DNA from: Actinopolymorpha pittospori
GTDB lineage: Bacteria > Actinomycetota > Actinomycetes > Propionibacteriales > Actinopolymorphaceae
Assembly (NCBI RefSeq): GCF_014873875.1
Contig: NZ_JADBEM010000001.1
Coordinates: 2,418,001-2,482,000, forward strand
Direction of reading: 5' to 3'
Length of the DNA stretch: 64,000 nucleotides
The notes under the pieces were generated by a model that saw nothing but the letters and a program-made list of their open reading frames with translations, ran no database searches and was not told where the DNA came from. The position numbers and the translations under genes are program-made. Below, piece by piece: positions 1 through 8,692 of this stretch; the first letter of the stretch is position 1, and the number at the start of each line of letters is the position of its first letter.

Positions 1-361
1 TTGGCTCAGTCGGACGGAGGGTCAGTCAGCCCCCAACCGAGCCTGTCAGGACTGCGGCGTGGTGGTGCCCCAGCGTTGGCCAAGTCCACTAGGCAAACTG
101 CAGCGGCTTCAAAGACCAGTGACGGTCGTCGTCATCTGGCTCGCTAGACCTATCTGCGCATTTGCGCCGCGGACTCGCCACGCAATGCGGTGATATTGTC
201 ACGGTCCGTTACTGACGCCGTGAGAGATTGGCCATGACCGGTCCGGACCTGAAGGTCCTATGCAAACGAGAGGGCGCTAGAGTACGTTTTGATCATGGGG
301 GGTGTGATCGGTGCGTTGTAGTTCAGTAATCTCCTGGACTTGGAGACTAAACCTCGACGTT

Positions 362-377
362 CGAGCGAGCGAGCGAG
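362..377. repeat. (CGAG)4 tetranucleotide repeat
   Basis: Four tandem CGAG units lie about 70 bp upstream of the start of the nuclease gene. The first 444 bases otherwise hold no convincing gene. The repeat is in the likely leader or promoter region of the operon that follows, so slippage could alter expression, but nothing proves this. Confidence 0.6.
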
Positions 378-444
378 CGCGTGAGGTCGCCGAGGCGCTG
401 TCCAAGACTTGTCGCATGTCGCAGGGCCTTCTCGGGTGGACCAA

Positions 445-1785
445 GTGAACGTTGCTCTTGAAACGGCGCCTGAAGAAGACAGTGGTGCACAGACGCAGGA
501 TCGCTATGCATGGCAGCACCACTGCACTGCCGTTGATTGCGCCACGATGATCCTTGAGGATTCCGAGGTGCAACGAATCGTCTGTGAAATCCACGAGGAT
601 TACGTCGTCGTCCGTGGCGAAGATGACATTGAGTTTGTGAGCTGTAAGCACCGCGAAGCTTCCCAAGGACCTTGGTCGCTGATTGACATTTGCCTTGCTG
701 GAGGAATAGCTCACCTGTTCTCTCGATGGCATTCCATGTCGGCCTCTCGCGTCCGCCTTATGACGAATGCAGGTCTGAAGTCAGGAGCAAGCGAGGCTGG
801 GGGACTCTTGAAGGCATGCTCGCGGATAGCGGACGGCGAGCCGTTCGATGACGACTTGACCCTCTGCCGGGACGAGTTTGCAAACGCGCTCCTGGCGGCC
901 CGGCGTCAAAAGAAGTTCTCGGGCATACCGGAGACTCCTAAGCCGCCCCGAAAGAAGGCGGATAGGTCACCTCCACCACCCGATTTCCTTGAGTTAGTAG
1001 AAAAATTCATGAGCGTTCTGCGTATCTGCCCTGATCTGCCTGCGCGTACTTATATTCGAACCCAGCATATTGAAAACGTCATGCGCCCAACGCTAGATGC
1101 GGGTGGCCATGACACTACGGCGTCAGGTGAATGCTATGACGCGCTGGTCACTCTCGTAGCAGCAAGGAATTCGGCAGACCCGCTGAGGGGACAGTATGCA
1201 TCTTGGTTGACTGAACCGAAGTTCGGGAGTGCTAAGGCCAGCTTGGCTGCGTTAGTTTTGTCCCGAACCATTGTTCGCGAGGACGTCCTGCAGACGCTTG
1301 CTAGCTCCCCAGATAGGCCACTGCTAAGGCGATGGACAACCACGGGCCATGAACGCCTGCGCATTAAGCTGGTTGCAGGCGGAGTACGCGGTACACGGGT
1401 AAATGGGGCTCTTCGACTGAGAGAGGCCTGGCAGGCGCAGTGGGAGGAATCCAAGAGAGACCTCCCGGGCGATGAGGCGGAGCGTCAAGACCTGGAAGCG
1501 AAGATATTGGATCTCGCAGGGGACGTTGAGGCTGAGGTTGCGACAACGGACGCAGAATGGGGAGATCGTATGTACGAGACCCTCCGAGCCCGCCTTCGAG
1601 GCGGTGGGGTGACACCAGTGTCCAGCCTCGCTCTAACAGCCGAGCACCTATTTGGCCTTGCGTTGGACCTGGCTTCCGAATGTGAAGTGTGGTTCAGTGA
1701 TGAATTCGACGTAGAGGCTGCACTCGCGGAGGTCGGGCGTGCAACTTCGTTTGGCGTGATACAAGAGTCGGGGGTAACGCAGTGA
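445..1785 (+). CDS. DUF4297/Cap4-like nuclease, effector of an ABC-three-component system
   Basis: Predicted 446-aa protein and probable effector of the three-gene system formed with the next two genes. The N-terminal domain (about residues 18-90) resembles the Cap4/DUF4297 restriction-endonuclease fold: an RYAWQHH-like opening, an acidic EIHEDY segment near residue 48, and EFVSCK ending at Lys68, which fits the E-x4-K part of a PD-(D/E)xK site. The remaining 350 residues are mainly helical and I do not recognise them. I chose the GTG at 445 because GGGTGGA precedes it at good spacing; a TTG at 409 is also in frame. The stop overlaps the next start (ATG of the stop context to GTG at 1782), so the genes are translationally coupled. 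Family assignment comes from motif recall, not a search. Confidence 0.7.
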   Translation: MNVALETAPEEDSGAQTQDRYAWQHHCTAVDCATMILEDSEVQRIVCEIHEDYVVVRGEDDIEFVSCKHREASQGPWSLIDICLAGGIAHLFSRWHSMSASRVRLMTNAGLKSGASEAGGLLKACSRIADGEPFDDDLTLCRDEFANALLAARRQKKFSGIPETPKPPRKKADRSPPPPDFLELVEKFMSVLRICPDLPARTYIRTQHIENVMRPTLDAGGHDTTASGECYDALVTLVAARNSADPLRGQYASWLTEPKFGSAKASLAALVLSRTIVREDVLQTLASSPDRPLLRRWTTTGHERLRIKLVAGGVRGTRVNGALRLREAWQAQWEESKRDLPGDEAERQDLEAKILDLAGDVEAEVATTDAEWGDRMYETLRARLRGGGVTPVSSLALTAEHLFGLALDLASECEVWFSDEFDVEAALAEVGRATSFGVIQESGVTQ

Positions 1786-2459
1786 CAGGCGCGGGGCAGA
1801 TGCTCGATGACGCCGTTCAGGTAGCCTTGCATGCTGCAGCTAATCGCCAACTTGCGGTCGCGCGCCAGTCGAGGGAGCATTCGTCCACAAGCGCTCAAAG
1901 ACTTTCCCGTCGTAAGCGCGAGACGATGCTCAGGGAGCGACGCGAGGCTGAATACCACCAAGCGCGGGTCTTGTTGCTGATCTCTGCGTTCGCTGGCAAG
2001 ACTGGCGTTTTCGATGGGCTTACCAAGCTGGCAAAACTGGACTTTCTGCTTCGCTATCCTGTGTTCCTTGAGCGGCTAGCGGAAACGGGAGTGACGGCAC
2101 TCGAGCTCGACGATGTAACACGGCCAACGCCGGAGGAGCGTGGAGCAGTCGAGTCGCGCATGCTCCGGTATAAATACGGACCGTGGGATGACCGGTACTA
2201 CGGCATAATCGGTGCTCTCGTGGGCCGCGGTCTTGTCGAATACGTGTCCGGGAGACGCGGCAATGTGACCCTTCGGCTGACAGATGGAGGGCGCGCAATC
2301 GCCGGAATGCTCGCGAATGAGCCTCCGTGGCGGACAACAGCTGCGCGATGCGACATCTTGCGACGGGCGTTTGGCCGTATGGCTGGGAACTCGATTAAGA
2401 ACCTTATATACGAACGCCTGCCTGACGTTGTTGATCGACCGCGCCGTACGGAGATATGA
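1782..2459 (+). CDS. ABC-three-component system middle component (winged helix)
   Basis: Predicted 225-aa protein lying between nuclease and ATPase, with 4-base overlaps on both sides, which is the gene order of ABC-three-component conflict systems. The N-terminus (about 1-60) is basic and probably a coiled coil. The centre shows LTKLAKLDFLLRYP followed by a helix-turn-helix-like segment ending in GLVEY and a RLTDGGRAIA wing, typical of middle components. The likely role is to link ATPase and effector or to sense a trigger. No catalytic motif is visible. The start at 1782 is GTG. Confidence 0.65.
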   Translation: MTGAGQMLDDAVQVALHAAANRQLAVARQSREHSSTSAQRLSRRKRETMLRERREAEYHQARVLLLISAFAGKTGVFDGLTKLAKLDFLLRYPVFLERLAETGVTALELDDVTRPTPEERGAVESRMLRYKYGPWDDRYYGIIGALVGRGLVEYVSGRRGNVTLRLTDGGRAIAGMLANEPPWRTTAARCDILRRAFGRMAGNSIKNLIYERLPDVVDRPRRTEI

Positions 2460-4393
2460 TGAGCGTTCGGATGCGAGTTGACGAGATTTCCTTGTCAACG
2501 GATGCCGATGAGTACACATTTTCATTTGCTGCCCCGTGCACTGTTCTCGACGGCCCAGTGGGTACCGGGAAGAGTAGCTTGTTGGAACTGATCAAGCATG
2601 CGTTGGGCGGGAACGCGGTTCTGACTCCAGTCATTCGTAAAGAGGTTCACTCAGTACGGGCACGGCTGTCACTTAACGGTACTTCGATCATTGTTCAGCG
2701 GGCACTTGGTAGGGCGGGCACCTCGGTCGAGTTTCGAGATCCTCGGGACGACGGATTCATTGAACAACTATCGATTCGGTCCCGCGGCGACCAGGCAAGT
2801 GTAAGTGATCGGCTTCTCGGCTTACTCGGCATACCGGCTGTTGAGATTCCCCGCGCACGCACCCGAGCTACTGCCGCGTCCGTCCCCCTCACTTTCAATG
2901 ACCTGTATGCGTATGTGTACGTTGAGCAGCAGGATATCGACCGCAGCGTCGTGCACCATACTGAGGTCTTTCGAGAACCTAAGAGGAGGGCCATCTTCGA
3001 GCTTCTATTTGGCCTCGCGGATCCCCAGCACCTTGCGATGGAGACGGAACTTGGCCGGGTCCGGGACGGCCTGCGTCACGCGGAGAGTCGTGCTGCTGCG
3101 GTCCGTACATTCCTTCATACGGCGACGGATCAAGATGAGGAGAGCCTTCGCCGTCGTAGGTTGGCGCTCGGTGAGAAGGCCGAGGAAGCGCGAGAGGGCC
3201 TTGAACGCCTCCGAGCCGAAATTTCCGCGAGCACTAGTGCCCACCAAACCCTTCGAGATGAAGTTCTTAAGGCTGAAGAGGATGCCCAGGAGGCTTCGGA
3301 AGGGGCTCAAGCAGCAGAGACCGAGGTCGCAAGGCGAGAGCATTTACTTGCTCAGATGCGGGTCAACCTAGTGCGCGAAGACAAGGCTAGGATCGCGAGC
3401 CGCCGGCTCTCTCCGTTGGAGTTCGTTGTTTGCCCTAGATGCACCCAGGCGCTGGAAGAGGGCAGATCGTCTGCTGGTGTGTGCGCCCTTTGCTTGCAGC
3501 CTGACCCTCTTGCAGGCATGGAGTTTGAGACTCCGCTCGATGATACGGACGAGCAGATCGCCGAGTTGGACAATCTTTTGTCGGTAGCGATCAATGACGC
3601 GGAGAGGGCTAGAGATGTCGCCCGCGCTACGAATCGTAGGTTGGCGCATTTGCGACAGGCACTCGATGTTGCGACCGCGGAGGCTGTGACACCCAGGTTC
3701 AATGAAGTCGAGCTATTGAGCGCCACCCGCGCTCAGGCGCTTGCGGACCTGGATCACATCCGCAATGTCTTGAATTTCTGGGATGAGTTGAAGGCACTCG
3801 ATGCCACGGTGAGCGCTCTTATATCGGAGCGTCAGCGTCTTGAAGAAGCGCTAAGGCGATCACGAGCTAAGCTCGAAGCGCGACGGTCTGTCCTTGGTGA
3901 CCTAGGTGATCGATTCAACGAAACCGTAGTGGCTCTTCAGGTCCCTTGGGCCGCAGATGGCTCGATTGACCATCGGACCTATCTTCCTCTCGTTAACGGT
4001 GAGCGGTTTGAATCGCTAGCTGTAGCTGGTGGAACTAAGACGATCGTTACCGTCGCTTACCATCTAGCGCTTCTCGGTCACGCCTTGGCTGAGCAAGATA
4101 CGCTGCTACCTCAGATGCTTATCCTTGACACCCCTCGGAAGAATTTGGGGGTGAACCCTAGCGACAAGGCTATGGGAACGCGAATATACGAACGTATCCG
4201 CGCACTAGTGGATGCCTATCAAAACAAGGTCCAGTTCATCATTGCTGAGAATGACTTCTTGGATGAGGCAGATTGGGCGCGGTCGCTACATTTCGACTAC
4301 GATAATCCTCTGCTGCCCCATGTGGTTCATCCTGGAGAGGAGGCAGTGAAGGCGGGCCGATTGGATACGGTGGAGACGCTGCGACGTCGTTAA
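2456..4393 (+). CDS. SMC/Rad50-like ABC ATPase with zinc hook (ABC-three-component ATPase)
   Basis: Predicted 645-aa ATPase. Walker A GPVGTGKSS lies at residues 33-41. A long coiled coil (about 190-450) is broken by a zinc hook with Cys326-x2-Cys329 and Cys343-x2-Cys346. A signature-like LAVAGGTKT lies near residue 522 and Walker B MLILDT near 554-559. This is the layout of SMC/Rad50 proteins and of the ATPase of ABC-three-component systems. It is translationally coupled to the middle component. Known members of this class couple ATP hydrolysis and DNA or invader sensing to activation of the effector. Base composition from 0.4 to 4.4 kb is visibly lower in G+C than the flanks, which suggests recent transfer. 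All key motifs are present, so the system looks functional. Confidence 0.8.
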   Translation: MMSVRMRVDEISLSTDADEYTFSFAAPCTVLDGPVGTGKSSLLELIKHALGGNAVLTPVIRKEVHSVRARLSLNGTSIIVQRALGRAGTSVEFRDPRDDGFIEQLSIRSRGDQASVSDRLLGLLGIPAVEIPRARTRATAASVPLTFNDLYAYVYVEQQDIDRSVVHHTEVFREPKRRAIFELLFGLADPQHLAMETELGRVRDGLRHAESRAAAVRTFLHTATDQDEESLRRRRLALGEKAEEAREGLERLRAEISASTSAHQTLRDEVLKAEEDAQEASEGAQAAETEVARREHLLAQMRVNLVREDKARIASRRLSPLEFVVCPRCTQALEEGRSSAGVCALCLQPDPLAGMEFETPLDDTDEQIAELDNLLSVAINDAERARDVARATNRRLAHLRQALDVATAEAVTPRFNEVELLSATRAQALADLDHIRNVLNFWDELKALDATVSALISERQRLEEALRRSRAKLEARRSVLGDLGDRFNETVVALQVPWAADGSIDHRTYLPLVNGERFESLAVAGGTKTIVTVAYHLALLGHALAEQDTLLPQMLILDTPRKNLGVNPSDKAMGTRIYERIRALVDAYQNKVQFIIAENDFLDEADWARSLHFDYDNPLLPHVVHPGEEAVKAGRLDTVETLRRR

Positions 4394-5165
4394 AGGCCGA
4401 GGAGTATCCGGCCTGGAGGCGAAGAGGGGTCTGGTCTGACACGTTGGGGTGCGCGCCTCCGACAAAAGCGCCCACGCTGGTCAGTACCACACGCGTTACT
4501 GATGGGTAGGACGTCGCGGTCGCTCCGCTAGTCGTGGCCCTCCCCACAGGGCACTTTGGCCTACGCCGGTCGCACTCAAGTGGGGACCGACCGCCTGCCA
4601 TCAAATGAAACCGCTGGTCGCGGTCGAAATCCGCCGCTGACGCCGTAGCTGACAATGACCGCCGGCGGTCCCGCACCGTCCGGATGCTCCGGATGGACGA
4701 CATTCGCAACCCGACGAGGTTGCTGTCGTTCGGCGGCGGGACCGGAAGCGGACCGCCTTCGGGACGCCGGTGACCGCGATCCTGAGAGCTGAAGCGGTGC
4801 GCTTGTTACGTTGCACAACCTCAAGGTGCGGTGGGCGGGCATTAACTGGGGCGCGGACCGCGAGCAGCTGCATATAGGGACCACATGCCCGCGACACTTT
4901 GGCGCAGGCTGTGGTCAAGTCTTGATCCGCGTGGAGCGCCTTCGGCGCGCTGAGCCTCAAAGAGCGTTCCTTGCCATCCCGGCCCTTCAAGTCTGCGGGC
5001 GCGCTCCCGCCACGCAAGATCGTTCGTCCTCGCTGCGCTGCGGGCGCTCCATCTTGCGTTCTGGTCGCTCATACGCCCGCTGACTCTTCGGTGCCGGGAC
5101 GGCAAGGAAGAAGGTCGGCCAGCCAGGGTGCGACCACCGTTCCGCGGCGAGCGGAAGGGTGGACT
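4394..5165. other. 770-bp non-coding stretch
   Basis: I see no gene supported by codon use, start site and homology. Open frames here are shadows of GC-rich sequence. A short GCGCC-TTC-GGCGC hairpin lies near 4937-4950. The last part presumably carries the promoter of the ArdC-like gene. Confidence 0.5.
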
Positions 5166-6167
5166 GTGGTGGCGACCGCAACGAAAACCAGGAAGACCCG
5201 GAACGACACGGCCAGGGCGCGGGCGGATCGAGCGGAGAAGGTCGCCGGACTGGTGGCTCAGATCGCTGACAAGGCGCAGGAGCTTGCCACAGCGGAGGGC
5301 TGGCAGCGGATGCTCACCGGAGCTGCGGCCGGTCTGTGGCGCTACAGCCTGAACAACCAACTCCTGATCCTCGCCCAAGCCGCCGAGCGAGGGATCAGCC
5401 CGACGCAGGTCGCGGGGTACCAGACCTGGCGCTCGCGCGGGCGCCAGGTCCGCTCCGGGGAGAAGGGCCTGGCCATCCTCGCGCCCGCCGGCAGGTTCCT
5501 GGTGGATCTCGACGAGACCGAGCACCTCGGCGAGGGCCGGATCGTAGAGCTCCCGGACGGCACGAGGAAACGCGAGATCATCCGCTACCGGACCACCTAC
5601 CTCTGGGACATCAGCCAGACCGACAACCTCGACTCCGGCGAGCCCACGGATGACCAAGACTCTGGCGGGCACGCCGACACCCAGCCAGTACTGGTGGGGA
5701 ACCTGACTCTTCAGGTCGTGGACCTCGAGGAGCTACGGGCCGGGCTTGCCGCCCAGGTCGCCGCAGCCGGCTACGCACTCAGCTACGGGACGCCGACTGC
5801 CGGCGCGGACGGACACACCGACCCTCACACCCACAGCGTCGTGGTGGGCAGCCACCTGAAGCCGCTACAGCAGGTGCTCACCCTCGCCCATGAGCTCGCC
5901 CACATCGCCCTGGGACATTGCGCGCCGACCTACGGTTACCACGCCCATCGCGGTCGCGCCGAGGTCGAAGCCGAGTCCGTCGCCTACGTGCTGCTTGGCG
6001 CCTGCGGAATCGACATGACCGATGCGCCGATCCGATACGTCGCCGAATGGGCCGGCAACGACATCGACGCGATCCGCGCCGCAGCCACCACGGTCACCAA
6101 GACCGCCAAATCCCTCCTCGACGCCCTCATCGGAGCCGAGGAAGACGCCGGCGAAGCCCTGGACTAG
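5166..6167 (+). CDS. ArdC-like antirestriction protein with zinc metallopeptidase domain
   Basis: Predicted 333-aa protein. The N-terminal half (about 1-115) has the ArdC/DUF1738 single-stranded-DNA-binding pattern: an RYSLNNQLLILAQ block, then GYQTWRSRGR and VRSGEKGLAIL. The C-terminal half carries the zinc-protease motif HELAH at residues 242-246 and a downstream acidic EVEAES that would supply the third ligand. ArdC proteins protect incoming plasmid or element DNA from restriction, so the gene points to a mobile element. The GTG at 5166 is chosen because GGAAGGG precedes it by about 6 bases; the frame is open further upstream but that part does not look coding. A strong terminator follows the stop. 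Confidence 0.8.
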   Translation: MVATATKTRKTRNDTARARADRAEKVAGLVAQIADKAQELATAEGWQRMLTGAAAGLWRYSLNNQLLILAQAAERGISPTQVAGYQTWRSRGRQVRSGEKGLAILAPAGRFLVDLDETEHLGEGRIVELPDGTRKREIIRYRTTYLWDISQTDNLDSGEPTDDQDSGGHADTQPVLVGNLTLQVVDLEELRAGLAAQVAAAGYALSYGTPTAGADGHTDPHTHSVVVGSHLKPLQQVLTLAHELAHIALGHCAPTYGYHAHRGRAEVEAESVAYVLLGACGIDMTDAPIRYVAEWAGNDIDAIRAAATTVTKTAKSLLDALIGAEEDAGEALD

Positions 6168-6172
6168 GACGC

Positions 6173-6214
6173 GCGGGCGCCTAGCCGACCCAGCAAGTCA
6201 GGCTAGGCGCCCGC
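6173..6214. terminator. Bidirectional hairpin terminator
   Basis: A perfect 14-bp stem (6173-6186 with 6201-6214, GCGGGCGCCTAGCC and its complement) encloses a 14-base loop. It lies 5 bases after the ArdC-like stop and before the convergent GntR stop, so it can serve both genes. There is no T tract, as is usual in high-GC actinomycetes. Confidence 0.75.
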
Positions 6215-6276
6215 ACGATGCGTAGGCCGGCGGTGCTTGTACTGCGTGCATCGGGGCTTCGCGAGGAGGGCCGCGA

Positions 6277-6528
6277 TCACTTCCGCTTCACGAAAGTCCC
6301 GCGCTGGGGAGCGGTCTGCACCAGGTCGTCTGCCACCAGGACGGTGAGAGCATGGCGGACCGTTCCTCTGGAGATGCCGTACTCCTCGGCAAGACGCACC
6401 TCACTGGGGAGCGGCTTGCCAGGCTTCCAGTCCCCGCGCTTGATCCGGGCCGTGAGGATGGCAGCGAGCTGCCTGTACGGCGCCTCGTAGGCGATGTGAT
6501 CGATCTGATCGTCAGGCCCCAGCTCCAT
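6277..6528 (-). CDS. Small GntR-family transcriptional regulator
   Basis: Predicted 83-aa protein that is nearly all GntR winged helix-turn-helix: YRQLAAILTARIKRGDWKPG, LPSEVRLAEEYGISRGTVR, and a wing ending in GTFVKRK. It lacks the effector-binding domain of full-length GntR proteins, as do many short regulators on actinomycete mobile elements (KorSA/TraR-like repressors are longer). It is divergent from the small gene pair at 6768 and may regulate it. The ATG at 6528 is preceded on its own strand by a sequence that is part of a candidate operator. Confidence 0.75.
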   Translation of the reverse strand: MELGPDDQIDHIAYEAPYRQLAAILTARIKRGDWKPGKPLPSEVRLAEEYGISRGTVRHALTVLVADDLVQTAPQRGTFVKRK

Positions 6529-6529
6529 A

Positions 6530-6599
6530 TCCAGGACGTTAGAGAGCTAACCGACGTCCGGGACGGGCACTAAGTCCTGCACGTACTGAACATCCTGGA
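6530..6599. promoter_or_regulatory. Candidate operator: inverted repeat between divergent genes
   Basis: TCCAGGACGTT (6530-6540) and AACATCCTGGA (6589-6599) form an inverted repeat with one mismatch, spaced by 48 bases, directly upstream of the GntR gene. GntR regulators often bind such repeats near their own promoter. The wide spacing makes two separate half-sites or looping possible. This is inference from position. Confidence 0.3.
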
Positions 6600-6767
6600 C
6601 TAGCTGTACCAGTCGGGCTACCGTGAGTCTCACCCCGGTGGGGCGGTCGGAGTTCGCGCGCCGACTCAGACCACACCCGGCCGCTTCGCCGGGACCCAAC
6701 CGGGATCGCTGGTAGGAGGCGTATCAGCGATCCCTCACACATTGATCACCTACGAAGGGGAGGGGTT

Positions 6768-7112
6768 GTGGCAGACCGAGACGACGTGCTCCGAGCCGCC
6801 CGACTGAGGCTCGACGCGACCGCGGAGCTCGAGCGGATCAAGCTCAATGACGAGGACATGGAGACGGCTGCGCAACTCCTCGCCGACCTGTGGACAGTCC
6901 TGCACGCGTACGGCGCGTTCGACGACTGCATGGCCGACGTCGCCAACGTCCCCAAGTTGGCGGTCCTGACGACCCAGGCCGTGAGACGTCACAACCGCGC
7001 CCTCGCGGCAGTCGCAGACCCAGCGACCTACAACCCCTATGTGATCTCCGGCCCCCTGCGCACCCTGCCCATCGGGCAGGCGTCACCCACAAATCAAGGA
7101 AGGCGCAAATGA
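6768..7112 (+). CDS. Hypothetical protein, first gene of a coupled pair
   Basis: Predicted 114-aa soluble, mainly helical protein with a charged N-terminus and a Pro-rich tail. I do not recognise the family. The GTG start follows a clear AAGGGGAGGGG ribosome site. The stop overlaps the ATG of the next small gene (ATGA), so the two are translationally coupled. It lies divergent from the GntR gene and may be under its control. Confidence 0.55.
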   Translation: MADRDDVLRAARLRLDATAELERIKLNDEDMETAAQLLADLWTVLHAYGAFDDCMADVANVPKLAVLTTQAVRRHNRALAAVADPATYNPYVISGPLRTLPIGQASPTNQGRRK

Positions 7113-7243
7113 CCCCACTCACCCCCGGCAACGGCTCCTCCAGCGGCAACGGCTCCAGCTCTGTCCTGATCGATGAACAGGTGCCCGTCTCGACGATCTG
7201 GAGAGCCGGCGACCCGATCGGCCGAACGATCGAAGAGTTCTAG
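7109..7243 (+). CDS. 44-residue peptide coupled to the upstream gene
   Basis: Short frame beginning at the ATG that overlaps the stop of the preceding gene. The peptide opens with a Gly/Ser/Asn-rich run containing two GNGSSS units, followed by VLIDEQVPVSTIWRAGDP and an acidic end. No signal peptide or membrane segment is visible. Coupling and the repeated motif argue for translation, but function is unknown. A regulator, an antitoxin-like peptide or a peptide precursor are all possible. Confidence 0.4.
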   Translation: MTPLTPGNGSSSGNGSSSVLIDEQVPVSTIWRAGDPIGRTIEEF

Positions 7244-7305
7244 TCCAGGCCCACCACGGCGATGCCGAGGGGTCCGGGCAACCCCTGGAATCCCTCCACA
7301 ATCTA

Positions 7306-7321
7306 TCGAACACTTGTGCGA
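7306..7321. promoter_or_regulatory. Candidate LexA (SOS) box upstream of the ligase gene
   Basis: TCGAAC-ACTT-GTGCGA differs at one position from the Gram-positive SOS consensus TCGAAC-N4-GTTCGA. It lies about 0.3 kb upstream of the DNA ligase reading frame, a location that makes DNA-damage control plausible. LexA binding is not shown. Confidence 0.4.
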
Positions 7322-7599
7322 ACATCGCCTATGATGAACGCGACGGGGGTCGCACCACCTACCAAACTGGGCAGGGAAGTCGGCGCGGTGCGGCCCCCGC
7401 TTCGCTTCTGTGGATAGCGGCGACGTGGTGGCAAGGCGTGCGGGCATCCTTACGTGCACGTTCGGGGCGCGCCACCCTCGCGCCCGCCGGCCACGCCCAT
7501 GCGGAGGTGGGGCGGGCACGTCGGAAGGAACCCCGAGCGCTGATCAACAACCTCGGCCATACCGTGGGAGCGATACCGCATCACCTGAGGTCCCCCGCA

Positions 7600-8589
7600 G
7601 TGCGCATCGCCGGGCCTATCGAGCCCATGCTCGCCAAGAGCATCGACCGGTTACCTCCACCTCGGGCCGGCGGATGGCGTTACGAACCGAAGTTCGATGG
7701 GTACCGCGCGCTGGCCACAATCCAGACAGATAGCTCCGTACAGGTCCATTCGCGGCGCGGCACACCGCTCGACGACGCGTTCCCCGAGCTGGTGGGCGCG
7801 CTGTACGCCTACCTGCCTGCAGGGACGGTCGTCGACGGGGAGATCGTCTGCTGGGCCGGGGGACGGCTCGACTTCAACCGTCTGCAGCGCCGCTACGCCC
7901 AGCGCCGTCACGCCCGCGAGCTCGCGGTCACCCAGCCTGTCCACCTGGTCGTCTTCGACGTGCTCGAGACCGCGCAGGACGGTGATCTGCGCCGCCGTCC
8001 GCTACGAGAACGGCGTGCCGTCCTGGAGCGGCTGTTCCGTCGAATCCCGGCCCGGTCGCCGCTGACCCTGGCCATGCAGACCTCGGACCCGGCAGTGGCC
8101 GAGGAATGGTTCGACACGATGGCAGTCGCCGGGGTCGAGGGCCTGGTGATCAAACCGGCGAACAGCCCGTACGTCTGCGGTGCGCGGGTGTGGCTGAAGT
8201 ACAAGTCGCGGCAGACCACCGACGCCGTGGTCGGCGGGGTGACCGGCAGCCTCCACCGGCCGGCGGCACTGCTGCTCGGCCGGTACGGCTCTGACACCGG
8301 ACGCCTCCACTACGCGGGCCGGACCACCCACCTGAGCGACGCGCAGGCTGCCGCGGTCGCGCCGCTGCTGGTTGCTGCGATTGGCGGGCATCCGTGGCCG
8401 GTCCGGCTCACCGTGAACTGACGGTCCAAGCCGACCGGCTACCACCAGGTCGCGCCGCTCGTGGTGGTGGAGATCCGCGCGGACATCGCCACCGATCAGG
8501 GCCGCCGGTGGCGGCACGCAGTGCGGCTGCTGCGGGTGCGGGACATCGCCCCGGACGAGGTGCCGCTCGACCTTGACCTGGAGGCGTGA
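7600..8589 (+). pseudogene. ATP-dependent DNA ligase interrupted by in-frame TGA
   Basis: The frame encodes an LigC/LigD-like ATP-dependent ligase: MLAKSIDRLP, the nucleotidyl-lysine motif KFDGYR, DGEIVCW (motif III-like), EGLVIKP (motif IV) and VWLKYKSR (motif V). At 8419-8421 a TGA interrupts the oligonucleotide-binding domain. The same frame then continues for 55 codons with the expected C-terminal pattern (GYHQVAPLVVVEIRAD, then RWRHAVRLLRVRDI) to a second stop at 8587-8589. One base (TGG to TGA, Trp to stop) would account for the break. The truncated product keeps the adenylation domain. GTG 7600 is the likely start; the frame is open from 7438. Sequencing error or readthrough cannot be excluded. 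Confidence 0.8.
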
Positions 8590-8692
8590 ATCGCGCGCCG
8601 CGACGTAAGCGGCGCTCGCTGCCCGGACTTCGCCGCAGCGATCGGGGCCGCACCAGCTTCTCTCGAACATCTGTTCGAGCAACAATGCGGCT

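Noticed and set aside
4842..5672. 276-codon minus-strand frame
   Set aside because: Shadow of the ArdC-like gene; low-complexity composition and no ribosome site.
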